A DNA stretch of 64,000 bases from Nocardia sienata NBRC 100364 (GCF_001613205.1 NZ_BDBX01000054.1:1-64000); one strand, 5' to 3'. Positions 26,102 to 35,221 are shown, counted from the first letter of the stretch. The notes: generated from the letters alone by a model not told the origin. Program-made: numbers and translations.

Positions 26102-26289
26102 GCATTTGCCGACAGTGTGGCGGTGCGCCCGGCGGGTGCTCCGCCACACTGCGTTCCGGCCGCTCGTTCGTTGCCGATCACCCCCCGGTGATGGCCCGCC
26201 CGGCGCGGCGGGCACTGCCCGTGACGCGCGCGGGCGGATAACGTATGCGCTGTCGCGCATTGCCGCATTACCGCCCGAGAGGAGACGCT

Positions 26290-27375
26290 GTGCCCCAGCA
26301 GGTTCGAGGTGTCATCGCCCGCAGTTCCGGAGCCCCGGTCGAATTGGTCCCGATCGTGATACCCGACCCCGGCCCCCGGGATGTGGTGGTGAAGATCCAG
26401 GCGTGCGGGGTCTGCCACACCGATCTCACCTACCGCGAGGGCGGGATCAACGACGAATTCCCGTTTCTGCTCGGCCACGAGGCCGCGGGTGTGGTGGAAA
26501 CGGTGGGTTCGGCGGTTACCCATGTGGAACCGGGTGATTTCGTCGTCCTGAACTGGCGGGCGGTCTGCGGCCAGTGCCGCGCCTGTAAGCGCGGCCGGCC
26601 CTGGTACTGCTTCGACACCTTCAACGCCAGTGAGCCCATGACGCTCGAGGACGGCACCGAACTCACCCCGGCACTCGGGATCGGAGCCTTCGCCGACAAG
26701 ACCCTCGTCCACGAAGGGCAGTGCACCAAGGTCGATCCGGCCACCGACCCGGCGGTCGCCGGCCTGCTGGGCTGTGGCGTGATGGCTGGTCTGGGCGCGG
26801 CCGTGAACACCGGCAATGTCGGCCGCGGCGATTCGGTGGCGGTGCTGGGCTGCGGTGGGGTCGGCGACGCGGCGATCGCGGGCGCCCGGCTGGCCGGGGC
26901 GGGCACCATCATCGCGGTGGATACCGACGCCCGGAAACTCGACTGGGCGCGCGAACTGGGCGCGACCCACACCATCGACGCGTCCGCCACCGACGCGGTC
27001 GCCGGAATCCAGGACCTCACCGGTGGATTCGGCGCCGATGTGGTGATCGACGCGGTCGGCCGCCCGGAGACCTGGAAGCAGGCGTTCTACGCGCGCGACC
27101 TGGCCGGCACCGTGGTGCTGGTCGGAGTGCCGACCCCCGATATGACGCTGGAGATGCCGCTGATCGATTTCTTCAGCCGCGGTGGCGCGCTCAAATCGTC
27201 CTGGTACGGGGACTGCCTGCCGGAACGGGATTTCCCGATGCTGATCGACCTGTACCGGCAGGGCCGGTTGCCGTTGGACAAGTTCGTGACCGAGCGTATC
27301 GGGCTGGACGCGGTGGAGGAGGCCTTCCACACCATGCACGGAGGTCAGGTCCTGCGCTCGGTGGTGGTCCTGTGA
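26290..27375 (+). CDS. mscR: Mycothiol-dependent formaldehyde dehydrogenase / S-nitrosomycothiol reductase
   Basis: 361 residues from GTG 26290, preceded by GAGAGGAG. Zinc-dependent class III-type medium-chain dehydrogenase: catalytic zinc ligands in ACGVCHTD and LLGHEAAG, structural zinc Cys cluster in VCGQCRACKRGRPWYC, and NAD-binding VLGCGGVGDAAI. It closely resembles mycobacterial Rv2259, which oxidises S-hydroxymethyl-mycothiol and reduces S-nitrosomycothiol. The next gene, overlapping by 4 bp, is the conserved metallo-beta-lactamase partner seen in the same order in mycobacteria. Role: detoxification of formaldehyde and nitric oxide. Confidence 0.92.
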   Translation: MPQQVRGVIARSSGAPVELVPIVIPDPGPRDVVVKIQACGVCHTDLTYREGGINDEFPFLLGHEAAGVVETVGSAVTHVEPGDFVVLNWRAVCGQCRACKRGRPWYCFDTFNASEPMTLEDGTELTPALGIGAFADKTLVHEGQCTKVDPATDPAVAGLLGCGVMAGLGAAVNTGNVGRGDSVAVLGCGGVGDAAIAGARLAGAGTIIAVDTDARKLDWARELGATHTIDASATDAVAGIQDLTGGFGADVVIDAVGRPETWKQAFYARDLAGTVVLVGVPTPDMTLEMPLIDFFSRGGALKSSWYGDCLPERDFPMLIDLYRQGRLPLDKFVTERIGLDAVEEAFHTMHGGQVLRSVVVL

Positions 27376-27986
27376 CGGCCCGGGTCGAACGGATCGTCAC
27401 CGAGGGGCAGTTCTGCCTCGACGGCGGCTGCTGGGACGTCGCGAACAATATCTGGCTCGTCGGCGACGACAACGAAGTACTGATCATCGACGCAGCGCAC
27501 GACGCGCAGCCGATTCTCGGCGCCGTGGCCGGGCGCCGGGTGACCGCCGTCGTGTGCACGCACGCGCACAACGACCACGTCACCGTGGCGCCTACGCTGT
27601 CGGCGGCCACCGGTGCGCCGATCTTCCTGCATCCCGAGGACGATATGCTCTGGCAGCAGACCCATCCCGGCGTGGAGTACCGGCCGCTGGCCGACGGCGA
27701 GGTGTTCGGGGTCGGTGGCGCGGAATTGCGGGTCCTGCACACGCCGGGACATTCACCGGGGTCGTGCTGTCTGTACTTCGCCGAGGGCGGCGAGGTATTC
27801 AGTGGCGATACGTTGTTCGAGGGCGGACCCGGCGCGACCGGCCGGTCCTATTCCGACTATCCGACCATCCTCGCCTCCATCAACGAACGATTGTTCGCAT
27901 TGCCGGAGCAGACCGTGGTACACACCGGGCACGGCCCCGACACCACCCTCGGCGCCGAGCGGGCCCACGTGCCCGCGCAGGCCTGA
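27372..27986 (+). CDS. Metallo-beta-lactamase-fold hydrolase partnered with mscR
   Basis: 204 residues from GTG 27372 (GTGA overlap with mscR). Metal-binding motif CTHAHNDH and later ligands in HTPGHSPGS and VFSGDTLF are intact, giving a glyoxalase-II-like dinuclear site. In mycobacteria the neighbour Rv2260 has the same position. A thioesterase acting on S-formyl-mycothiol, the product of the upstream enzyme, is a reasonable inference but is not shown by sequence. Some longer upstream frames overlap mscR and are not real. Confidence 0.88.
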   Translation: MTARVERIVTEGQFCLDGGCWDVANNIWLVGDDNEVLIIDAAHDAQPILGAVAGRRVTAVVCTHAHNDHVTVAPTLSAATGAPIFLHPEDDMLWQQTHPGVEYRPLADGEVFGVGGAELRVLHTPGHSPGSCCLYFAEGGEVFSGDTLFEGGPGATGRSYSDYPTILASINERLFALPEQTVVHTGHGPDTTLGAERAHVPAQA

Positions 27987-28278
27987 GCGGTACGCGCAGC
28001 CGTCGAGAGGCGGCATCCGGCCGGGTGTCGCCGTTCGTGTTCGTGGCTCTCGCGGACCGGCGGCGGTGCGCGCCCGGAGAACACCGACCAGCTGTTGCGC
28101 CGATATCTATCCCAGAGCGCTGACCTGCGTCGATCCGGCCAAGCCGACCTCGACGCCAGCGCCTGTGAATGCAACCACCGTCCCCGCGGGATCCACGGAT
28201 ACCGCAGCTCTGCCGAGGTCGACGCCGAACATCTGAACAGCGGTGATGCACCGCCCCTTTGAGACCGCCATCAGTAAA
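27987..28278. other. Non-coding or decayed stretch
   Basis: About 290 bp between the hydrolase gene and the dehydrogenase fragment. Reading frames on both strands are short and do not resemble a protein family. Given the broken genes downstream, it may hold remnants too diverged to recognise. Confidence 0.4.
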
Positions 28279-28485
28279 TGAACAGGAGCGATCGGGGTGG
28301 TGCTCGCTGCAGTGGCGGCACACAGTTTCGACACCATGCTGGCGATGATCGCCAACCGCCGGCTGGACCCAGGAGCCCTGATCACCCGACGCGTCCCGCT
28401 CGAGCACGCCGGCGGAGTGCTTGCCGGCATGCGCGACTTCGGCACCGCCGGACTGGTCGTGATCGACCAGTTCGCAACAATGTAA
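28279..28485 (+). pseudogene. C-terminal fragment of a zinc-type alcohol dehydrogenase
   Basis: The 62 codons from GTG 28297 read like the last part of a medium-chain dehydrogenase: HSFDTMLAMIANRRLDPGAL, ITRRVPLEHAGGVLAGMRDF and GTAGLVVIDQF. A stop at 28279 ends the frame upstream, although similarity-like residues begin right after it. The coenzyme and zinc domains are missing, so this is a gene remnant. A CAGGAG motif before GTG 28297 could still allow translation of the fragment. Confidence 0.65.
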
Positions 28486-28506
28486 GCCACGTGAAAGGAG
28501 AGACGT

Positions 28507-29109
28507 ATGGCCGGGAGACCGCGGGAGTTCGACCGCGACATCGCGCTCACCCGAGCGCAAGCCCTGTTCTGGGAACGGGGTTACGAAGGCGTCTCTCTCG
28601 CCGACCTCGTAGCCGCGACCGGGCTGGCCTCCGCCAGCCTGTATGCGGCGTTCGGCTCCAAAGAGCAGCTGTTCCGCGAGGCCGTCATGCTCTAGGAACG
28701 AGAGGAGGGTGGCTTCGCCGACCGCGCACTGGCATCGGAACCGGACGTGAGGCGTGCTCTCGAGCGCATGTTCCATGAGGCGATCGACGTCTATACCCGG
28801 CCGTCGCCTCGCGGCTGCCTGGTCGTCACCGCGGCGACCAACTGCACCGAGAAGCACCACACGATTCAGACGTGGCTCGCTGAACACCGGCGCTCACGCA
28901 CAGAGTCGATCATCGGACGAGTCGGACAAGCCGTTCGCGAACGCCAACTCGGCGCGAACACCGACGTCGAGGCCCTCGGACAGGCTCTGTCGATCTTTCT
29001 CAACGGTCTCCCGGTCCAGTCCAGAGACGGGGTGCCACCAGAGCAGCTCCATGCGAGCGTCGCTGTCATGCTCTCGGCCGCGCTTCCCGATGCGACGCCC
29101 TGCCGGTGA
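28507..29109 (+). pseudogene. tetR-family regulator gene interrupted by one in-frame TAG
   Basis: ATG 28507 follows AAAGGAGAG. Codons 1-62 encode a complete TetR helix-turn-helix (LADLVAATGLASASLYAAFGSK), then TAG at 28693-28695 stops the frame. Without it the same frame continues to 29109 with a normal ligand domain (GGFADRALASEP, RGCLVVTAATNC), giving a 200-residue regulator. There is no frameshift or deletion, so the damage is a single base change, either real and recent or a sequencing error. It sits beside the broken dehydrogenase, its likely former target. Confidence 0.8.
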
Positions 29110-29112
29110 ACT

Positions 29113-29129
29113 CGACGATTGGATCGTCG
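29113..29129. terminator. Short stem-loop after the interrupted tetR gene
   Basis: CGACGAT-TGG-ATCGTCG: a perfect 7-bp stem four bases after the stop, in the gap between convergent genes. No T-run. Confidence 0.4.
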
Positions 29130-29267
29130 CCTCCACCGATCCGGTCGAGTCGGTGATCGCCGGCACCGTTGCGGTGTGGCGGGCGGTGACCGTCGGCCCG
29201 TCGGCGGCGGCATCACGGGAATCGATCGCGACCGGCGCCCTATCCGGGCGGGACCGCCCCGGAGCTG

Positions 29268-29747
29268 TCAGGGCGTACGGGGCTCCAGCACGAACACCGG
29301 GATACGGCGTTCGGTCCACGACTGGTAGTTCTCGAAATCCGCGTACAGTTCGAGCAGTTTCGGCCACAGCCGGTCGCGTTCGGCGTCGTCGGCGAGGCGG
29401 GCCCGCACCGGGATCCGGTCCTTGCCGATCTGCACCGTGGTATCCGGCTGCGCGACGAGGTTGTAGTACCACTGCGGGTTCTTCGGCAACCCGCCCTGCG
29501 ACGCGACCACGATGATGTTCGCGTCGTCGCGCAGGAACAGCAGCGGCACCGTGAACTGCTTACCGGATTTGCGGCCGGTGTGTTCCAGCAGCAGTGTGGG
29601 CACCGGTTTGCGGAAGCCCGCCCCGACCCGCCAGGTGCCACCGATCCGGCCGCCGGTTTTCCGGTAGGCCCAGGTGTTGACCTTGGACATGTACTTGATG
29701 ACAGTCGGCACGAAGGACGAGTCGAGCTGTTTGGGGCGGTTGTTCAC
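29268..29747 (-). CDS. Deazaflavin (F420)-dependent nitroreductase-family protein
   Basis: 159 residues with the Ddn-family pattern: basic N-terminus, VPTLLLEHTGRKSGKQFTVPLLF, IIVVASQGGLPKNPQWYYNLVAQP and DRIPVRARLADDAERDRLW. Family members such as Rv3547 use F420H2 and often act on quinones or nitroaromatics. It is the last gene of the cluster's minus-strand operon, 18 bp after the tetR gene. Length and motifs are normal. The substrate is unknown. Confidence 0.88.
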   Translation of the reverse strand: MNNRPKQLDSSFVPTVIKYMSKVNTWAYRKTGGRIGGTWRVGAGFRKPVPTLLLEHTGRKSGKQFTVPLLFLRDDANIIVVASQGGLPKNPQWYYNLVAQPDTTVQIGKDRIPVRARLADDAERDRLWPKLLELYADFENYQSWTERRIPVFVLEPRTP

Positions 29748-29765
29748 TTCTCGAAGCTCCGATGC

Positions 29766-30344
29766 TCAGCGCAGGATCAACAGCGCGGATTTCTCGATGA
29801 GGTCGGCGATATCGGCGTAGGAGGCATATCCCATACCGGCCCGGACGAGCGCGCCCGCGTAGACCAGTTCCAGCGAGACGACCACCTCCGGGTCCGGGTC
29901 GGGACCCAATGCGCGCTCGATCCGCGTGCGGATCTCCAGGCCGATGCGGGCGCGCAGATGGGCCACATCGGGATCACGGCCGAGCATGGCGCTGGTGACC
30001 GCGCCGGAGACCTCCTGGTCGTCGGCGACCAGCATGGCGATGGCACGCAGTTCGGCCACCACCCGGACCGTGGGATCGGGATCCTCGCTGACCGGTGAAG
30101 GCGCCGCCACCAGCCGCCGCCAGAAGATCTCGGCTACCAGGTGTTCCTTCGACGAGAAGTAGGTGTACGCGGTGGCGGTGCCGACCCCGGCCGCGGCGGC
30201 GACCATCCGGATGGTCATGCCCGCGAACCCCTCGCGCGTCAGTACCTCCACCGCGGCCTTCGTCAGTTTGTCGACTGTATCGGCCTGTTTCGCGGACAGG
30301 CGCCGGCGAGTCGCTTCGACGACGAGGGGTTCACCTTCGGACAT
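29766..30344 (-). CDS. TetR-family transcriptional regulator
   Basis: 192 residues. N-terminal helix-turn-helix about residues 25-65 (GFAGMTIRMVAAAAGVGTAT, AYTYFSSKEHL); the C-terminal helices form the ligand/dimer domain. It lies 18 bp after the FAD dehydrogenase gene in the oxidative operon and is the only intact regulator in the cluster. The sequence over its own start codon shares 13 bp with a motif in the ald/cyp123 promoter region, so it is the best candidate for controlling the cluster and itself; that is inference. Confidence 0.9.
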   Translation of the reverse strand: MSEGEPLVVEATRRRLSAKQADTVDKLTKAAVEVLTREGFAGMTIRMVAAAAGVGTATAYTYFSSKEHLVAEIFWRRLVAAPSPVSEDPDPTVRVVAELRAIAMLVADDQEVSGAVTSAMLGRDPDVAHLRARIGLEIRTRIERALGPDPDPEVVVSLELVYAGALVRAGMGYASYADIADLIEKSALLILR

Positions 30345-30351
30345 GTGTCTG
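30339..30351. promoter_or_regulatory. Candidate operator over the tetR start codon
   Basis: GGACATGTGTCTG covers the tetR initiation codon (minus-strand ATG at 30344). It is identical over 13 bp to the reverse complement of part of the site at 35380-35397 and carries the GACA-N2-TGTC half-site pair. Confidence 0.45.
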
Positions 30352-30362
30352 AATGTACCGTT

Positions 30363-31829
30363 TCAGTTCTTCGCGGCCGCAATCCCGGCCCGGCGGCCGT
30401 AGAAACTGCCGTCACCCAGCGAGGTCCCGCTGGCGTATCCGCCCGCGCAGACACCGGAGGTGCAGCGACCGGCGGCGAACAGTCCGGGAATGGGTTCGCC
30501 GTTCACGTGCAGGACCCGGGAATCGAGATCGGTACGCAGACCGCCCAGGGTGAATCCCGCGGTGAACCCACGCATATCGAACGCGGCGAACGGCCCTTCC
30601 AGGGGCTTGGTCCACTCCGTCTTCTTGCCCAGCAGCGGGTCCTGACCGTTCGCGGCGTGCTTGTTGTACAGCTCGACCGTGGTCTGCAGGGCCAGTTCGG
30701 GCAGGCCGATATCGGATTCGAGTTCGGCGATCGTCTCCGCCGCCCAGGTCGGCGGCTGGCGGAAGAACGGGGTGGAGGTCTCGGTGGTCAGCGATTCCTC
30801 GTAGGCGGCCTCTCCGATGATCAGGAACGCCTGGTTCTCCTGGTGGAACAGGGTCATCTGCCCGATCCGGCCGGGGTAGGTGTCCTCGGGGACGTACCGC
30901 TGGCCGCGGCCGTTCACCAGGATGCCGCGCGCCATCATCTGCGGATCTCCGAAGAACGCCACCTCGGTGGCGTCCATATGGGCCAGATCGGCGCCGAGCG
31001 CCTGCGCGATCCGGATGGCGATCCCGTCGTGTTCCTCGATGGCGGCGCCCGGACGGCCGATGAGCCGCGGCGCGAAACCCTCGATCATCTGGTCGTGATA
31101 GGCGAAGCTGCCGGTGGCCAGGACGACCCCGCGTTCGGCCCGGATGGTCAGCTCCTTGCCGTACTGCTTGGCGACCACACCGACCACCCGGTCGCCGTCG
31201 ACCACCAGACGCTGGATCCGGGTGTCGTATTCGGCGGTGACGCCGAGCTTCTCGGCGGTTTCGGCCAGCGGTTTCATCAGCATGTAGCCGCCGCCCTTGG
31301 AACCGGTCCGCTTGTTGCTCATCTGCGGGACGTGGCCGCGCGGAGCCGGGTCGGCGACGGTGTTGAACGGGGCGGCGTTCTCCCCGCCGGAGTACATCAG
31401 TCCCTCGTCGTGCGGGGGTTCCCAGCCGGGTTCGCCCCAGAATTCCTCTTTGAAGGGCACACCGTTGGCGACCAGCCATTCGTAGTGCTCGACGCTGCCG
31501 CGGCAGTAGTCGGCGATCTTCGCGCGGTCCACCCCCGGACCCAGCGCGGCGACCATGAACTTCTCCATGTTCTCCGGACTGTCCGCGAACCCGAGTGCCT
31601 TCTGCAACGGCGTGCCGCCACCGAGGTAGATGAAACCGCCGGCCAGCGCCGCCGCACCGCCCCAGCCGCTGGTGCGTTCCAGGATCAGCACGTTCGACCC
31701 GGCCCGCGCCGCCTCGATCGCGGCGCAGACACCGGCGATCCCGTAGCCGGCCACAACCACATCGGCGGTGCGGTCCCACTCGGTGACCTCGGCGGCGGGT
31801 AACGGTCGGAGAGATGTGGGGTCGGCCAT
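30363..31829 (-). CDS. FAD-binding dehydrogenase, ketosteroid-dehydrogenase/fumarate-reductase type
   Basis: 488 residues. N-terminal dinucleotide-binding motif VVVAGYGIAGVCAAIEAA (about 24-41) with ILERTSGWGGA; C-terminal FAD segment GLFAAGRCTSGVCAGGYASG. Architecture matches the KstD/fumarate-reductase flavoprotein superfamily, whose actinobacterial members include 3-ketosteroid 1-dehydrogenases and several steroid- or lipid-linked oxidoreductases. The ATG shares bases with the preceding stop (TAATG). Substrate not determinable; a steroid-like ring is plausible from the neighbouring P450s. Confidence 0.88.
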   Translation of the reverse strand: MADPTSLRPLPAAEVTEWDRTADVVVAGYGIAGVCAAIEAARAGSNVLILERTSGWGGAAALAGGFIYLGGGTPLQKALGFADSPENMEKFMVAALGPGVDRAKIADYCRGSVEHYEWLVANGVPFKEEFWGEPGWEPPHDEGLMYSGGENAAPFNTVADPAPRGHVPQMSNKRTGSKGGGYMLMKPLAETAEKLGVTAEYDTRIQRLVVDGDRVVGVVAKQYGKELTIRAERGVVLATGSFAYHDQMIEGFAPRLIGRPGAAIEEHDGIAIRIAQALGADLAHMDATEVAFFGDPQMMARGILVNGRGQRYVPEDTYPGRIGQMTLFHQENQAFLIIGEAAYEESLTTETSTPFFRQPPTWAAETIAELESDIGLPELALQTTVELYNKHAANGQDPLLGKKTEWTKPLEGPFAAFDMRGFTAGFTLGGLRTDLDSRVLHVNGEPIPGLFAAGRCTSGVCAGGYASGTSLGDGSFYGRRAGIAAAKN

Positions 31830-32866
31830 TATTCGGATTCCTTACTGTCGTTCTGCGCGCCGGCTGCCGGGGTCCCCGGGGCGGCCGGCTGTGCGGCGAT
31901 GGTGGCACGTCCCGACGCGGGGGTGGGGTGGCCGTCCCGCTCAGCGGTGGGGGCGTCTTGCGGCGCGGCGGTGACTCCGTACCGCGCGGCGGCGATCTCG
32001 CCGCGCCCGACGCCCAGTCCTTCGCCGAGGCGGGTCAGTGCCAGCGCGGCCAGGGGCAGCTCGGCGTCGACCCGGCCGCCCAGGTCGAGCGCGAGGGACA
32101 GATCCTTCTCCCCGAGTTCCCGGACATGGGTGAGGATCGGCAACCAGAAATCGTCCGCCGCGATGGGGGCGGTGGTATCGCGCAGCATGATCGAACCCGC
32201 ACCGCCGGTCACCGCGTCGGAGTGGCGGACCACCTTGCCCAGTGCGGTGATATCGAGCCCGGCGGCCTCGGCCAGCCGCTGGGCCTCGGTGGCGGCGGTG
32301 AACGAGATGAAGTGCAGCAGGTTGCGGGCCAGTTTCATGCGGGTGCCGGCCCCGACCTCACCGGCGTGCACCACCAGATCGGCGAAGCAGCCGAAGGGTT
32401 CGCGCACGGCCGCGACCGCGTCGGCGCCGCCGCCGATCATCACGGCCAGCCGGCCGCTGTTCGCGCCCGCGGCCCCGCCGCTGATCGGGGCGTCCACCAG
32501 ATGCACGCCGCGTTCGGCGCAGAGCCGGGCGAATTCCACCGCGGACTCGTCGCCGATGGTGGAGTGCACGGCCACCACGGTGCCCGGCGCGGCGGTACTC
32601 AATACCCCGTTCTCTCCGGTGAGTACGGCGCGGACCTGCCGGTCGTTCACCACCGCGATACTGATGACCCCGCATTTCGCGGCCAGTTCGGCCGCGGTGG
32701 CGGCGGCCTCGGCGCCCGCGGCGGTGAACGGTTCCACTGCCTCGGGCCGGGTATCGCAGACGGTGAGACCGCCGGACCAGTCCAGCAGTTTCCTCGCCAT
32801 CGGCGCGCCCATATCGCCCAGGCCGATGAAACCGACCCGGGTGCTGGCGGCGGAGTCCGCGCTCAC
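31829..32866 (-). CDS. 6-phosphogluconate/3-hydroxyisobutyrate dehydrogenase-like protein
   Basis: 345 residues from GTG 32866, which shares one base with the SDR stop (TAGTG). The Rossmann motif VGFIGLGDMGAPMARKLL opens the protein, DAPISGGAAGANSGRLAVM is the substrate-binding block, and GAGTRMKLARNLLHF carries the catalytic Lys. The last 50 residues form a Pro/Ala-rich tail not usual in the family. In M. tuberculosis Rv0770 occupies the same position after the SDR and aldehyde dehydrogenase. Likely NAD-dependent oxidation of a beta-hydroxy acid. Confidence 0.88.
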   Translation of the reverse strand: MSADSAASTRVGFIGLGDMGAPMARKLLDWSGGLTVCDTRPEAVEPFTAAGAEAAATAAELAAKCGVISIAVVNDRQVRAVLTGENGVLSTAAPGTVVAVHSTIGDESAVEFARLCAERGVHLVDAPISGGAAGANSGRLAVMIGGGADAVAAVREPFGCFADLVVHAGEVGAGTRMKLARNLLHFISFTAATEAQRLAEAAGLDITALGKVVRHSDAVTGGAGSIMLRDTTAPIAADDFWLPILTHVRELGEKDLSLALDLGGRVDAELPLAALALTRLGEGLGVGRGEIAAARYGVTAAPQDAPTAERDGHPTPASGRATIAAQPAAPGTPAAGAQNDSKESE

Positions 32867-33615
32867 TACCGGATCACCTGGCCGCCGTCGACGCAGAAGA
32901 TCTGCCCGGTGACCCAGGAGGCGTCGTCGGAGAGCAGGTAGAGCAGGGCGCCGGCCATATCGTCGGGCGTACCCATCCGCTTGAGCGGCAGCCGGTTCAC
33001 CATATCCTTGACCATGCTCGCGGGGGTGGTGGTCTTGGTGGCCTCGGTATCGGTGGGCCCCGGGGCGATCGCGTTGACCCGGATATTCGATCCGCCGAGT
33101 TCGGTGGCCAGCTGCTGGGTGAGACCGTTGATCCCGACCTTCGCCAGGCCGTAGAAGCCGGAGTACACCCAGGCCGCGGTGGAGGATTGGTTGACGATCG
33201 AACCGCCGCCACCTGCCGCCATGTTCTCCCAGACCGCGCGGGTCATCACCAGCGCGCCGTCCAGGTTCACCGACATGAACTTCTTGTAGTAGTCCCACGG
33301 CACGGTGAGCAGCAGATCGAGCTTCATCCCGCCGTAGATGGCGGCGTTGTTCACCAGATGGTCTATCCTGCCGTACTTCTCGACGGTGAAATCGGCCAGT
33401 GCCTTCGCCGAATCGGGATCGGACACGTCGACGGTGTGGAACGCCGCGGTACCGCCGTCGGCCACGATCTTCTCGGCGACGGCGGTGCCGCCCTCTTCGT
33501 TGAGATCCGCGACGACGACCGACGCGCCCTCGGCGGCCAGCGCCTGCGCGTAGACCTCGCCGATACCGCGGGCGGCGCCGGTGACGATGGCGGTCCTACC
33601 GGTGAAACGAGCCAT
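32866..33615 (-). CDS. Short-chain dehydrogenase/reductase
   Basis: 249 residues from ATG 33615 (GAGGAG nine bases upstream). Classical SDR: TGAARGIGEVYA for coenzyme, NNAAIYGG, and catalytic Ser...YGLAK (SSTAAWVYSGFYGLAKVG). Asp in VVVADLNEEG suggests NAD preference. It lies in the same order as Rv0769 of M. tuberculosis, between the aldehyde dehydrogenase and the 6PGDH-like gene. Probable oxidation of an alcohol intermediate in the cluster's pathway. Confidence 0.9.
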   Translation of the reverse strand: MARFTGRTAIVTGAARGIGEVYAQALAAEGASVVVADLNEEGGTAVAEKIVADGGTAAFHTVDVSDPDSAKALADFTVEKYGRIDHLVNNAAIYGGMKLDLLLTVPWDYYKKFMSVNLDGALVMTRAVWENMAAGGGGSIVNQSSTAAWVYSGFYGLAKVGINGLTQQLATELGGSNIRVNAIAPGPTDTEATKTTTPASMVKDMVNRLPLKRMGTPDDMAGALLYLLSDDASWVTGQIFCVDGGQVIR

Positions 33616-33687
33616 GGGATGAGCTCCTCGTTGATCGGGAAAGCTTGATCGGAAATGGTTTCCGCTGCTGTGGGGCGGTCCGCGCGC

Positions 33688-35157
33688 CTACTGCGCGGTG
33701 GCGACGAGTTTGGTCTCCAGGTACTCCTCGAACCCGGCGACGCCCATCTCGCGGCCGATACCGGACTGTTTGTAGCCACCGAAGGGCGCGTCGGCGCTGT
33801 ACCACATACCGCCGTTGACGCCGAGCGTGCCGGTGCGCACCCGGTCGGTGACCCGGCGGATCCGCTCGGGGTCCTTACCCCACACCGCGCCGGACAGGCC
33901 GTAGGGGGAGTCGTTGGCGATCCGGACGGCGTCGTCGTCGCCGTCGTACGGGAGCACCACCAGGACCGGGCCGAAGATCTCCTCCTGGGCGGCTTTGGCG
34001 CTGTTGTCCAGGTCGGCGATGACGGTGGGTTCGACATAGAAGCCCCGGTCGTGTTCGGCCGGGCGGCCGCCGCCGGCCACGATCCGGCCACCGTCGGCGC
34101 GGGCGCTGTCGATATAGCCGAGTACCCGGGTGCGCTGGCGGTCGGAGATCACCGGACCGCAGACGGTTCCAGGGTTCGTCGGATCGCCGGGGCGGATACC
34201 GCGCATGGTGTTCGCGGCGGCCTCGAGCGCCTCCTCGTATTTGTGCCGCGGCACCAGCAGGCGCGTGGACAGGGCACAGCCCTGTCCGGCGTGGACACAC
34301 AGCGAGAACCCGGCATAGCCCACCGCGGTGGCGAGGTCGGCGTCGTCGAGCACGATGAACGCCGACTTTCCGCCGAGTTCGAGGAAGGTCTTCTTGAGAT
34401 TGGCCGCGGCCGCGGCCATCACGGCGCGACCGGTGTTGGTGGAGCCGGTGAAACTGATCAGGTCGACCCGCGGATCACCGGAGAGTTGGGCGCCCAGGCC
34501 GTGATCGGCGGAGGTGACGATATTGACCACCCCGGGCGGTATCTCGGTCTCCTCGGTGATGATCGAGGCCAGCGCCGCCGCACACCACGGGGTGTCCGGG
34601 GCGGGTTTGAGGACGACGGTGTTGCCGGCGGCCAGCGCCGGGCCCAATTTCGCGAAGTTGATCTGGTGCGGGAAGTTCCACGGGGTGATCGCGCCGACCA
34701 CGCCGACCGCTTCGCGGCGCAGCGCCCGGTGGGTGCTGATACCCATCGGCGCGGCCACGCCGAGTTCGGTTTCCCATTCGTAGTTCGCGGCCAGTCGCGT
34801 GGCGAAACTCAGGTCCTCCACGGGGCCCTCGAGCTGGGGTCCGCTGGTGAACATGATCGGCGCGCCCACCTCGGCGACGGTGATCTCGCGCAGTTCCTCC
34901 GCGTGCGCCTTCAGACCGGCCTGCAACTGCTCCAGGCAGCGGACCCGGAACGCGTGGTCACGGGACCAGTCGGTCTCGTCGAAGGCGGTGCGGGCGGCGG
35001 CGATCGCGGCATTCATATCGGCGGCGTCCGCGTCGGCCGCGGTGCCGATGACCTCTTCGGTCGCCGGGTTCACATTCTCGAACACGCCGTTGCCGCCGGG
35101 CACGAGGCTGCCGCCGATCAGCAGTCGGGAACTGTCGCCGGGCAGAAGACTGTTCAT
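33688..35157 (-). CDS. NAD-dependent aldehyde dehydrogenase
   Basis: 489 residues from ATG 35157 (MNSLLPGDSS); an open upstream extension to 35241 has no similarity and contains the promoter. Active-site Glu in FLELGGKSAF and catalytic Cys in HAGQGCALSTR; NAD-binding FTGSTNTGRAVM; PWNFPHQINFAKLGPALAAG. It resembles Rv0768 (AldA) and leads the minus-strand operon of the oxidative cluster. A well-formed promoter and candidate operators lie immediately upstream. Confidence 0.92.
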   Translation of the reverse strand: MNSLLPGDSSRLLIGGSLVPGGNGVFENVNPATEEVIGTAADADAADMNAAIAAARTAFDETDWSRDHAFRVRCLEQLQAGLKAHAEELREITVAEVGAPIMFTSGPQLEGPVEDLSFATRLAANYEWETELGVAAPMGISTHRALRREAVGVVGAITPWNFPHQINFAKLGPALAAGNTVVLKPAPDTPWCAAALASIITEETEIPPGVVNIVTSADHGLGAQLSGDPRVDLISFTGSTNTGRAVMAAAAANLKKTFLELGGKSAFIVLDDADLATAVGYAGFSLCVHAGQGCALSTRLLVPRHKYEEALEAAANTMRGIRPGDPTNPGTVCGPVISDRQRTRVLGYIDSARADGGRIVAGGGRPAEHDRGFYVEPTVIADLDNSAKAAQEEIFGPVLVVLPYDGDDDAVRIANDSPYGLSGAVWGKDPERIRRVTDRVRTGTLGVNGGMWYSADAPFGGYKQSGIGREMGVAGFEEYLETKLVATAQ

Positions 35158-35171
35158 GAAAGACCCCAATA

Positions 35172-35183
35172 CTGTCTGGACAG
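35172..35183. promoter_or_regulatory. CTGTC-N2-GACAG inverted repeat near the ald transcription start
   Basis: CTGTCTGGACAG lies between the putative -10 element and the aldehyde dehydrogenase ATG. Its core TGTCTGGACA recurs exactly upstream of the Mce gene (39337-39346). A repressor bound here would block transcription of the operon. Confidence 0.5.
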
Positions 35184-35191
35184 GTGTTTGG

Positions 35192-35221
35192 AATATAGTC
35201 CGGACTCTTTCTCTAGTGCAA
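35192..35221 (-). promoter_or_regulatory. Sigma-70-type promoter for the ald operon
   Basis: Reading on the minus strand: TTGCAC (35216-35221), an 18-bp spacer, then TATATT (35192-35197). The spacer ends in the palindrome AGTCCGGACT (35197-35206). The distance to ATG 35157 allows a short leader. Such a close match to the consensus is unusual in this GC-rich DNA. Confidence 0.6.

Noticed and set aside
28107..28550. Minus-strand 147-codon frame over the decayed locus
   Set aside because: It is antisense to the recognisable dehydrogenase fragment and tetR start, and shows no family features.
33616..33687. TTGATCGG direct repeat between SDR and aldehyde dehydrogenase genes
   Set aside because: Only two 8-bp copies inside an operon gap; likely chance.
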